A DNA stretch of 64,000 nucleotides from Archangium lansingense (GTDB taxonomy: Bacteria; Myxococcota; Myxococcia; Myxococcales; Myxococcaceae): contig NZ_JAPNKA010000001.1 in the NCBI RefSeq assembly GCF_026626635.1, positions 4,154,001 through 4,218,000 of the forward strand. Reading direction: 5' to 3'. How positions within the stretch are numbered: position 1 is the first letter of the stretch; the number at the start of each line of letters is the position of its first letter. The position numbers were made by a program, and so were the translations under genes. Below are positions 46,522-54,191 of the stretch, piece by piece. Under the pieces are notes generated by a model. It worked only from the letters and a program-made list of their open reading frames with translations. It was not told where the DNA came from and searched no databases.

Positions 46522-46664
46522 TGCCCGTGTCCGTTCACCCCGGCTGGTTTCGTTGCCTTGGGGCGACGCGAACAATGCGAATGATTGGGCCTGAGTGCGG
46601 TGCGCGGCCTCACACGAGAGCTGTGGCCTGCGTCACATCCCGAGGGCGAGCCAGGGGGCCCTGG

Positions 46665-46982
46665 TCAGTCCGGATCGCCGGGCAGGCGGTCGAACTGGGT
46701 CGCGAAGGAGGGGCCGTAGCCGCGGGACTGATACACGGTCTCCTCGACCTCCATCGTCACGAGGGGCTGGTTGACCTTGACCTGCTCCGTCTCCCCGCCG
46801 TGGGTCACGAGGATGCGCCCGGTCTTCGGGCTGGACACCGTGACGGTGGTCTGACCCGCCATGACCTCGGCGAGCACCTGACCCTCCAGGACCGTGTCGG
46901 AGGACTTCACGTGCCACCTGACGATCGTGGCCATCGTCACGCCCTCGTCGAAGCCGGAGATCATGATTTCGCGGAGCGCCAT
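46665..46982 (-). CDS. Lipoyl/biotinyl-like domain protein without the acceptor lysine
   Basis: 105 residues. The beta-hammerhead of a lipoyl domain is clear: ISGFDEGVTMATIVRWHVKSSDTVLEGQVLAEVMAG, then VTVSSPKTGRILVTHGGETEQVKVNQPLVTMEV. In active domains the hairpin turn carries DKA with the modified Lys. Here the position reads GQT (Q44), so it cannot be lipoylated or biotinylated there. The C-terminal tail (about 25 residues) is unique. No dehydrogenase E1/E2/E3 genes are near. Possibly a binding or structural module. Confidence 0.75.
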   Translation of the reverse strand: MALREIMISGFDEGVTMATIVRWHVKSSDTVLEGQVLAEVMAGQTTVTVSSPKTGRILVTHGGETEQVKVNQPLVTMEVEETVYQSRGYGPSFATQFDRLPGDPD

Positions 46983-47148
46983 GGCGTCAGTTCCCCTGGA
47001 GGCGGCGGCCAGGAAGGGCCGCGCGTACGTGCGGCGGATCTACCACCCGCGGCGAGCACGGCCAATCGCCCGGGAAATTCCGGAGGCGTTGCCCAAAGGA
47101 GCTGGCTCACGGGTCCAACCCATCAGAACGAGCACGAAAGGGATTCCC

Positions 47149-48585
47149 ATGGGCCACGAGCGTTTCAATCGGATGTGTCTGGTGGCGGCCGCCGCCTCCA
47201 TGCTGGGTGCATGTGGGGGCATGCCCTCGGAGGCTGGGGATGCGCCGCCGCACTCCGACCGCGGCGGTATCGGAATGAACCCCCCGGCTCCTGGCGTCGA
47301 GGAGGCTCCTGCAACGGTTTCCATCGACCCCCGCCGCTCGTTGGCCGTGACGGAGAAGAGCATCCTGGCCCGGTTCGGCGGGCGGCGGGTGTTCAGCAAG
47401 CTGGTCGCGGACAACGCCGGGGCGGGCTTCACGCCGGATCAGCTCTTCCGCCAGCTCTGGGACACGCAGAACCCGGCGCCCGGGCAGCCGGACCTTCAGG
47501 GCATGCCGCACTGCACCGACCTGGGTAACACCCTCAACGGCTCCCCCTACGTGTGCCGCCCGAGCGAGGGCGGCCAGGCGCGGTCGGACTCGGTCATCAA
47601 CCTGAACAGCTATGCGGCGGTGGGTCTCTACAACCGCTTCGACCTGGCGCCCGTGGACGGCTCGAACTGCGGCGAGTACCGCATCGTCCTGGCGAAGCTG
47701 CCCTCCGCGCCCGCCAGCCGCAACTTCATCATCTTCGAGTCGGTGCTTCCCAACCCCCAGCCCGAGCTGGGGCTCGAGGGGTGCCGGCCGGTGGCCAACT
47801 TCTGGGCTGGGCTGTCCGCGGATGCGGACCCCATGTCGCGCGCTGACAAGCTGGAGTCCTTCTATTTCACGGGACTGCCGGGCTTCGAGCCGGTGGTGAG
47901 CATGAATCACTACGGCAACAACCCGGAGGGCCTGGGCCAGGTGCGCACCAATCAGTTCCTCCGGGGCGGGCCCAATGCGCCTCCGGTGCCGTGGATGATG
48001 CGCGAGTTCAAGCTGGTGAGCGACTGCTCTTCCCAGCCGACCTGCACGCTGAAGTTCGTCCCGGCGACGGTCAAGTCCAACCCCTTTGGCGAACTGTTCA
48101 ACCCGGCGTCCACGGACCCGCGAGCCGCCGCGTTCCAGAGCCACTTCGTCACCCAGGTGGCGCGCCTGGCCATCAATGACCTCAACCGCGTCAGCTACGG
48201 GGTGCCGGACCAGTTCAATGCCGCCCAGAACGACTCGCAGACACGGGGCGGAGCGGATGACTACCTCGCCCAGTTCGGCCCGGGCCCCAGCGCCTTCCAC
48301 CAGGCCATCGGTCAGGAGCTCGCCCGAGTGGGCAGCACGCTGACCCCCCATGACATCGTCGCCCGTGCCCAGGCCCTGTCCTGCGGCGGCTGCCACCAGC
48401 GCAACAGCGGCAGGCCGGTGGGCGGGGGCCTGACGTGGCCCGCCTCGGCCACCTTCGTTCACAGCACGGAGAACGATGATCCGGCGGACCCGGGCCGCTT
48501 CGCCATCTCCCCGGCGCTCCGCGACCAGTTCCTGCCCCTGCGCAAGGCGGTGCTGGAGAGCTTCCTCCAGAACCCCGGGACCTGA
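47149..48585 (+). CDS. Lipoprotein with C-terminal single heme-binding motif
   Basis: 478 residues from ATG 47149, with AAAGGG upstream. A lipoprotein signal ends SMLGAC (Cys22 approx). A large middle part has no recognised domain. Near the C-terminus, SCGGCHQRNSG is a CxxCH motif like those of heme c domains, but it is the only one. The protein is extracytoplasmic. Similar myxobacterial proteins with one CxxCH near the C-terminus are known only as hypothetical. Heme binding is therefore a guess; the Met ligand is not obvious. Confidence 0.75.
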   Translation: MGHERFNRMCLVAAAASMLGACGGMPSEAGDAPPHSDRGGIGMNPPAPGVEEAPATVSIDPRRSLAVTEKSILARFGGRRVFSKLVADNAGAGFTPDQLFRQLWDTQNPAPGQPDLQGMPHCTDLGNTLNGSPYVCRPSEGGQARSDSVINLNSYAAVGLYNRFDLAPVDGSNCGEYRIVLAKLPSAPASRNFIIFESVLPNPQPELGLEGCRPVANFWAGLSADADPMSRADKLESFYFTGLPGFEPVVSMNHYGNNPEGLGQVRTNQFLRGGPNAPPVPWMMREFKLVSDCSSQPTCTLKFVPATVKSNPFGELFNPASTDPRAAAFQSHFVTQVARLAINDLNRVSYGVPDQFNAAQNDSQTRGGADDYLAQFGPGPSAFHQAIGQELARVGSTLTPHDIVARAQALSCGGCHQRNSGRPVGGGLTWPASATFVHSTENDDPADPGRFAISPALRDQFLPLRKAVLESFLQNPGT

Positions 48586-48685
48586 TGCGCCCTCTCCCTC
48601 GCGCGAATCGAGCCCAGCCTTCAATCCAGGTTGGGCTTGATTTTCATGTTTTGGCTCAATATGCGGACCCCCAACGGAGGTTCGC

Positions 48686-50320
48686 ATGAACGGTGGTCAG
48701 ACGAGGCCGTGGGCAGCTGCGCGGGGAACACGATTCATGATGGCGCTGGCGGTGCTGGGGCTCGTGACGATGGCGAGCCCGGCCGCTGCGGCCATGGCAC
48801 CCCTGGCGGCGCTCCAGGCCGAGGTGACGGCAAATCTGCCGTACCCGACGCGGAGCGCGTACCGCATCAAGGGCCTGCAGCCCGACTTCTGGCCGAGCTA
48901 CGACGAGGTCGCCGGCAACAACACGGGCGGCGTGGCCATGAACCTGACGTGGTTCACCTGGGAGCCCACCGCGAAGGCGCCTCCCTGCGCTTCGAGCGAG
49001 GTGGAGTACAGCGGGCGCTGCTTCGTGGTGGATGCGGCGGTGGACTCGGCCATCCGGACCTGGACGGCGCGCGGCGTGGTGGTGACGGCGGTGGTGTACG
49101 GAGTCCCCGCTTGGGCGCGAGCGGGCCGGGTGTGCACTCCTGCGGGGCCCGGCTTCGAGATCTTCTGCGCCCCCAACAACGCAGCGGACTACGGGCGCTT
49201 CGCCGGCATGCTGGCCTGGCGCTACAACGGGCTGAATGGCAACGGCCGCATCGCCGACTTCGTCATCCACAACGAGGTGAACTCGAACGTCTGGTTCGAC
49301 GTGGGCTGCGGACAGGGCGCGGGGGCCTGCAACACCCAGGCGTGGCTGGACACCTACGCCGCCAACTACAACGCGGCCTATGACCAGGTCGTCGCCTGGC
49401 AGCCCGCCGCCAAGGTGCTCATCTCGCTCGAGCACCACTTTGGCACCGAGTTCGACCAGCCGGGTGCCAACGAGCCGCTGCTCTCCGGCATGACGTTCCT
49501 GAGTGGCTTCGCCGCACGGGTGGGCTCGCGCGCGTGGCGGGTGGCCTACCACCCCTATCCGCCCAACCTCCTCAATCCTCAGTTCTCCGCGGACGACTAC
49601 CCCCGGGTGACGTACGGCAACATCGGCGTCCTGGCCGGGTGGCTCCGCAAGACGTTCCCGAACGTGCCGTCCTCCTGGGAGCTCCAGCTCACGGAGAGCG
49701 GTGTCAACTCGCTGTCGCCCAACGCCTCGGAGGCGGCGCAGCAGACCGGGGTGTGCAACTCGTTCCGCAACGTGCTGGGGACGCCCGGCATCGAGAGCTA
49801 CATCTACCACCGCATGAAGGACCATCCGGACGAGGTCTCCAGCGGACTGGGCGTCGGGCTGCGCCGTGCGGACGGGAGCGCCAAGCCGGCCTGGAGCACG
49901 TGGGCGCTGGCCAACCGCAACGACCTCAACCCTCCGCAGCTCTCCTGTGGTTTCGAGGAGCTGCCCTACACGCGCCTGCGCCGGAGCTATCACTCGACTC
50001 GTGGGCACTGGGCGTCCTCGCGCCTGCCGCCGCCGGGCTTCACGGTCGAGTCTTCGTGGCGGCTGCTGCGCGCTCCCCAGTCGGGAACGCGGATGCTCTA
50101 CGAGTGCCGTGTGGGCAATCACAACCTGCTGACGCCGGATGCGAACTGTGAGGGTCTGCAGCCGCTCGGGCCGGTGGGGTACATCTACACGTCCCAGGTG
50201 GCGGGCACGGTGCCGCTCTACCGCTGCCGGATCGGCTCGAACGGGGATCACTTCATCTCGCCCGCGTCCAACTGCGAGGGACAGATCTTCGAGTCCCTCC
50301 TCGGCTACGCCGTTCCCTGA
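48686..50320 (+). CDS. Secreted glycosidase-like protein (DUF5722-like)
   Basis: 544 residues with a GGAGG ribosome site. The signal peptide runs to about residue 36 (VLGLVTMASPAAAA). The catalytic-type TIM-barrel has ADFVIHNEVNSNVWF (a Glu at the acid/base position) and ELQLTESGVNS (a Glu at the nucleophile position), as in DUF5722 and related retaining glycoside hydrolases. A C-terminal segment from about residue 415 has three YECRVG/YRCRIG repeats with Gly/Asn/His-rich linkers. Probably an exported carbohydrate-degrading enzyme, substrate unknown. Confidence 0.8.
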   Translation: MNGGQTRPWAAARGTRFMMALAVLGLVTMASPAAAAMAPLAALQAEVTANLPYPTRSAYRIKGLQPDFWPSYDEVAGNNTGGVAMNLTWFTWEPTAKAPPCASSEVEYSGRCFVVDAAVDSAIRTWTARGVVVTAVVYGVPAWARAGRVCTPAGPGFEIFCAPNNAADYGRFAGMLAWRYNGLNGNGRIADFVIHNEVNSNVWFDVGCGQGAGACNTQAWLDTYAANYNAAYDQVVAWQPAAKVLISLEHHFGTEFDQPGANEPLLSGMTFLSGFAARVGSRAWRVAYHPYPPNLLNPQFSADDYPRVTYGNIGVLAGWLRKTFPNVPSSWELQLTESGVNSLSPNASEAAQQTGVCNSFRNVLGTPGIESYIYHRMKDHPDEVSSGLGVGLRRADGSAKPAWSTWALANRNDLNPPQLSCGFEELPYTRLRRSYHSTRGHWASSRLPPPGFTVESSWRLLRAPQSGTRMLYECRVGNHNLLTPDANCEGLQPLGPVGYIYTSQVAGTVPLYRCRIGSNGDHFISPASNCEGQIFESLLGYAVP

Positions 50321-50374
50321 GAGAGGCGGAGCGGAGTCCCCGCCTCCCATTCCGTTGCGAAGACGGGGCGGGGC

Positions 50375-50824
50375 TCAGCGGCGAGAGCTGCGCTGACGCT
50401 CGGGCGCAGCGCGGCGGGAGGCTCGTACCGGCTGGACTGCTTCGTCCTGCTGCTCCGTCGCCTCCCTCAGCTCCACGTTGTAGGCCTCCTTGTAGTCAGC
50501 GGCCCAGAGCAGGGTGGCGAAGACGGGGAAGATGAACAGCCCGCCGATGACGCCACCCGCGGTGCGCATGCCGTTCCACTGGTCGCGCTTGATGGTGACG
50601 TACTCGGGCTCGTAGCCCTCCAGATCCACGACGAAGCTCTCGCTGTGATTGACCATGGCCGAGTCGCTGTGCTCGTACGGCGTTCTGCCGAGGACCTCGC
50701 CGGAGCGGGTCCTGACCGTGGCGCCACTGGGGTCGGAGCGAATCACCGTGTCGCACTGGCCCTGCCATCCCCAGGCCCACAGCTTTGGCCTACTTGCGCG
50801 CCCACCCCATCCCGCGTTGCGCAT
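50375..50824 (-). CDS. PEGA-like domain protein
   Basis: 149 residues. CDTVIRSDPSGATVRTRSGEVLGRTPYEHSDS resembles the PEGA-type surface domain, then FVVDLEGYEPEYVTIKRDQW. A hydrophobic segment (TAGGVIGGLFIFPVFATLLW) and a basic tail follow. The N-terminus (MRNAGWGGRASRPKLWAWGWQGQC) is not a convincing signal peptide though a lipobox-like Cys precedes the domain, so the true start may be wrong or the export signal may have decayed. Function unknown. Confidence 0.55.
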   Translation of the reverse strand: MRNAGWGGRASRPKLWAWGWQGQCDTVIRSDPSGATVRTRSGEVLGRTPYEHSDSAMVNHSESFVVDLEGYEPEYVTIKRDQWNGMRTAGGVIGGLFIFPVFATLLWAADYKEAYNVELREATEQQDEAVQPVRASRRAAPERQRSSRR

Positions 50825-50955
50825 CCAGGGTCTCGCGAGCTGGACTCCAACGGGGAATCCCCTGGCGTCCCATCCCTCACCCGGCTGCCTGGCGCTCTCA
50901 TCCAGGCCTTCCGTGCGTACCCTCGAAGCGAGGCATCCACTCGGGGGTCTGCCTG

Positions 50956-51216
50956 ATGAGACACAGCCTGCTCGAGCCCTTCGTGCTGCTCGCGAGCTTG
51001 CTGGTGACGACGGTATCGGCCGCCTGTCCCAACTGTGCGACCTCCCAGGTGGTGAAGGCGTCCGTCCTGGGCGAGGGCTTCTGGAGCTACCTGGTGATGC
51101 TCGTCGTGCCGTTCCTGCTCATCGGGGCCCTCAGCGCGATCCTGTACCGCATCGGGCTGCCATCACCCGGCATGACCTCCGCACGCGCCAGGAGCGGGGC
51201 CGAGCACCAGACGTGA
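50956..51216 (+). CDS. Small membrane protein with CPNC motif
   Basis: 86 residues from ATG 50956. A signal-like segment (LLASLLVTTVSA) is followed by ACPNCATSQVV, with a CxxC, and one membrane helix (WSYLVMLVVPFLLIGALSAILY). It lies 21 bp before the DUF2243 gene, same strand. A CxxC next to a membrane segment suggests a redox or metal role, but no family is recognised. Confidence 0.65.
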   Translation: MRHSLLEPFVLLASLLVTTVSAACPNCATSQVVKASVLGEGFWSYLVMLVVPFLLIGALSAILYRIGLPSPGMTSARARSGAEHQT

Positions 51217-51236
51217 CCGCGGAAAGAGGAGAGTCC

Positions 51237-51767
51237 ATGGCTGACATTCCACGGCATCAAGGGGCGATCATCTCGGCGGGTGTGTTGCTCGGCACGGGCC
51301 TGGGCGGCTTCATCGACGGCATCCTGCTGCATCAACTCCTCCAGTGGCACAACATGCTCTCCACCCAGCTTCCACCGACGGACCTCGTGACGATGAAGGT
51401 CAACATGGTCTGGGATGGTCTCTTCCACGTCTTCACCTGGCTGATGACGGCGCTCGGGATTGGCCTCCTGTGGCGCGCGGGACAGCGCCCCGAGGTGCCC
51501 TGGTCGACTCGCACCTTCGTTGGCTCCCTCTCCATCGGATGGGGCGCCTTCAACGTGGTGGAGGGACTCATCGACCATCACCTGCTGGGCATCCACCACG
51601 TCCACCCCGGAGCGGGGCAGCTCGCGTGGGACGTGGGCTTCCTCCTCTTCGGAGCCCTGCTGGTGGGGGCGGGGTGGGGGTTGGTGCGGACAGGCCGGAA
51701 GGACACCCGGCCACGTGGCGCGCCCGTGACCATCGCTCGCAAGCGGCTGGCCACGGGGCGGGCCTGA
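51237..51767 (+). CDS. DUF2243 membrane protein
   Basis: 176 residues from ATG 51237, with AAAGAGGAGA upstream. About four membrane helices. DUF2243 signatures: GAIISAGVLLGTGLGGFIDGILLHQLLQWHNM, WDGLFHVFTWL and GAFNVVEGLIDHHLLGIHHVHPG, with many conserved His. The family often sits near copper- or oxygen-linked genes, but has no assigned activity. Probably coexpressed with the small membrane protein before it. Confidence 0.85.
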   Translation: MADIPRHQGAIISAGVLLGTGLGGFIDGILLHQLLQWHNMLSTQLPPTDLVTMKVNMVWDGLFHVFTWLMTALGIGLLWRAGQRPEVPWSTRTFVGSLSIGWGAFNVVEGLIDHHLLGIHHVHPGAGQLAWDVGFLLFGALLVGAGWGLVRTGRKDTRPRGAPVTIARKRLATGRA

Positions 51768-51810
51768 GCCATCCAGCAGGCAAACCGCTGCATCGCTACC
51801 CCGTGCTCCC

Positions 51811-53670
51811 ATGGCCGCCAGCCCTCAAGCCCACGTTTACGTCCTGGCGCTGATCTTCCTTGGCGCGGCAGTTGTTGCCGTGCCTCTCTTCCGCAGGCTG
51901 CGCCTCGGCTCCATTCTTGGCTACCTCGCGGCGGGGCTCGTCATCGGCCCCTTCGGGCTCGGACTCTTCTCCGATTCCACCTCGGTGATGCACGTCTCCG
52001 AGCTCGGCGTCGTGCTCTTCCTCTTCGTCATCGGGCTGGAGCTCAACCCCTCGCGGCTGTGGGACATGCGTCGCGACATCCTCGTGCTCGGCACGGCGCA
52101 GGTCGTCCTCTCCGGCCTGCTCACCATGCTCTACCCGCTCCTGGTGGTGGGGCGCTCCTGGCAGTCCTCACTCATCGCGGGGCTCGGGCTCGCCCTCTCG
52201 TCCACGGCGCTCGTCATGCAATTGTTCGGAGAGCGCGGCGAGGTGCAACAGCCCCACGGCCAGAAGGCCTTCGCCATCCTCCTCATGCAGGACCTGGCCA
52301 TCGTGCCGCTGCTCGCGCTTGTGGCGTTGCTCTCCCCGGTGCATGTGGACGGGGGGGACCCGATATGGTTGTCCGCGGCGAAAATGCTGGGCGGCGTGGC
52401 CGCGGTGGTGCTCACGGGCCGCTATCTGCTCAACCCCTTCTTCCGGCTGCTCGCGAGCTCGGGCGCCCAGGAGGTGATGACGGCCGCCGCCCTGCTCGTC
52501 GTCATCGCGGCGGCCACGCTGATGACGTACGTTGGGCTGTCCGCCGCGCTCGGTGCGTTCCTGGCGGGTGTCCTGCTCGCCGAGTCGAGCTACCGGCATG
52601 AGCTCGAAGCAGACCTCGAGCCCTTCCGGGGGCTCCTGCTCGGGCTCTTCTTCATCTCCGTCGGGATGACGGTGGACCTCCGGCTCATCGCGCGCAACTG
52701 GCCCCTGCTGCTCGGTGCGTTGGTGACGCTCACGGTCATCAAGACGTCGGTGGTGTATGGGCTGATGCGGCTGCTGAGCAACAGGCACGACGTGGCCATC
52801 CGTACCGCGCTGCATCTATCGCAGGGCGGCGAGTTCGGCTTCGTCTTGTTCTCCACCGCGGTGGCCGCCAAGGTGATGGTACAGGAGCAGGCCACGTTGC
52901 TCGTCGCGCTCGTGACCCTCTCCATGGCGCTCACGCCGTTGCTGGCCGCGCTCGCCCCGAGGCTCTCTCGTACGCGCAAGGCACCCGAGCGCGAGGAGCA
53001 CTTCGAGGACGCATGCGGCTCCGTGCTCGTCATCGGCTTTGGGCGGTTCGGGCAGATTGTCTGCCAGCTCCTGCTGCCCGAGGGCATCGATGTCACCATC
53101 ATCGACAACAACGTGAAGATGATCGAGGCCGCCGAGCGCTTTGGCTTCAAGGTCTACTACGGCGATGGCACGCGGCTGGACGTGCTTCGGGCCGCGGGCG
53201 CGGAGCGGGTGCGGCTCATCTGCGTGTGTGTGGAGCGACAGGAGGCCGCCAACCGCATCCTGGAGCTGTGCAGGACGTCATTCCCCCTCGCACGGCTGTA
53301 CGTGCGCGCGTTTGACCGCGTGCATGCGCTGGAGTTGGTGGAGCACGGCGCGCACTTCCAGATGCGTGAGACCTTCGAGAGCGCCATCGCCTTCGGGCGC
53401 GCCGCGCTGGAGGAACTGGGACTGTCGCAGGAACACGCGGCGGAGGTGGCGGAGGACACCCGCCGGCGCGACCGCGAGCGCTTCGCCCTGCAGTTGCAGG
53501 AGGGGAAGAACCCTTTGGCGGGCAGCGACAAGCTCTATACCCGCCCCGTCCCTCGCCCCGAGCCGTTCACGAATCCCCAACGGCAGGGGGTTGCACTGAA
53601 CCCGACCACCCGGGAGGAGGAGACGCCCGAGCAGAACACGAAGGGGGATGGCGACAATCCGCCACGCTGA
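51811..53670 (+). CDS. Cation:proton antiporter of the CPA2 (KefB/KefC) family
   Basis: 619 residues. About 12 membrane helices (residues 5-385) with the CPA2 core, e.g. GLELNPSRLWDMR and AILLMQDLAIVPLLAL. The soluble RCK/TrkA-N domain starts near 405 with SVLVIGFGRFGQIVCQLLL (GxGxxG), VTIIDNN and YYGDGTRLDVLRAAGA. The C-terminal ~110 residues are charged. Family members exchange K+ or Na+ for H+ and respond to nucleotides or glutathione adducts. It follows the DUF2243 gene by 43 bp, so they may form one transcript. Confidence 0.92.
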   Translation: MAASPQAHVYVLALIFLGAAVVAVPLFRRLRLGSILGYLAAGLVIGPFGLGLFSDSTSVMHVSELGVVLFLFVIGLELNPSRLWDMRRDILVLGTAQVVLSGLLTMLYPLLVVGRSWQSSLIAGLGLALSSTALVMQLFGERGEVQQPHGQKAFAILLMQDLAIVPLLALVALLSPVHVDGGDPIWLSAAKMLGGVAAVVLTGRYLLNPFFRLLASSGAQEVMTAAALLVVIAAATLMTYVGLSAALGAFLAGVLLAESSYRHELEADLEPFRGLLLGLFFISVGMTVDLRLIARNWPLLLGALVTLTVIKTSVVYGLMRLLSNRHDVAIRTALHLSQGGEFGFVLFSTAVAAKVMVQEQATLLVALVTLSMALTPLLAALAPRLSRTRKAPEREEHFEDACGSVLVIGFGRFGQIVCQLLLPEGIDVTIIDNNVKMIEAAERFGFKVYYGDGTRLDVLRAAGAERVRLICVCVERQEAANRILELCRTSFPLARLYVRAFDRVHALELVEHGAHFQMRETFESAIAFGRAALEELGLSQEHAAEVAEDTRRRDRERFALQLQEGKNPLAGSDKLYTRPVPRPEPFTNPQRQGVALNPTTREEETPEQNTKGDGDNPPR

Positions 53671-53902
53671 GGGGTTGAGGCGTCGTGCATAGCGGAGAGC
53701 CCCCTGCCTGGGCGAGCGAGCGTTCGGGCGATCCTGCACGGTAGGCAGCCGTGGCGCCCGGCTTCCTCGGAGTGACTCTTCACGCCGTCACAAGTCATCC
53801 CCGCCTGCTCCATCACTGCCGAAGGCACCCCGCTTCCCCGACACATCGAGAAGGACCTCCCCGGCTCGGGGACGGGTGCACTCACACTCAAAGGAGGACG
53901 TG

Positions 53903-54109
53903 ATGAGGAAGCCCGGTAAGAAGACCTTCATCGACTACGAGCTACCCGCGAAGGACCTGGAAGGTGTGCGTGGCGGACGCCCGGATGTCACGACAATGGC
54001 GGTGGGCGAGGAGGGTGGTCCAGTCACCACCATGGCGACGGGAGAGGAGTGCGGGGGTCCGATCCTCACCACTCTGGCGATAGGCGAGGAGACCGGTGGC
54101 CCGAAGTAA
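53903..54109 (+). CDS. Plesiocin-type graspetide precursor peptide (omega-ester RiPP)
   Basis: 68 residues from ATG 53903, with AAGGAGG five bases ahead; a GTG at 53900 also fits. A basic start and FIDYELPAKDLEGVRGG form the leader. The rest carries three TTxxxxEE repeats: TTMAVGEE (residues 30-37), TTMATGEE (42-49) and TTLAIGEE (56-63), separated by GG-P spacers. TTxxxxEE is the core motif of the plesiocin group of graspetides, first described from the myxobacterium Plesiocystis pacifica: an ATP-grasp ligase joins each Thr to a Glu side chain by esters, giving a hairpin-like bicycle per repeat. No ATP-grasp gene is found in the window, so the ligase would act from elsewhere. C50 in the second spacer is unusual. 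Confidence 0.85.
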   Translation: MRKPGKKTFIDYELPAKDLEGVRGGRPDVTTMAVGEEGGPVTTMATGEECGGPILTTLAIGEETGGPK

Positions 54110-54143
54110 GCCACCGCGCTCCTCCCTGTCCTGCGGTGATTCG

Positions 54144-54185
54144 CGCCAGCGGCGGGGCCTTCTCGGGCCCAGGTCCGCTGGCGCG
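54144..54185. terminator. Hairpin after the graspetide precursor
   Basis: GCGCCAGCGG (54144-54153) pairs perfectly with CCGCTGGCGC (54176-54185); the loop contains a second GGGCC/GGCCC pairing. It lies 35 bp after the precursor stop and 7 bp before the convergent CotH-gene stop, where a two-way terminator would be useful. No T-run, so factor-independent termination is not certain. Confidence 0.5.
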
Positions 54186-54191
54186 GGCCGC

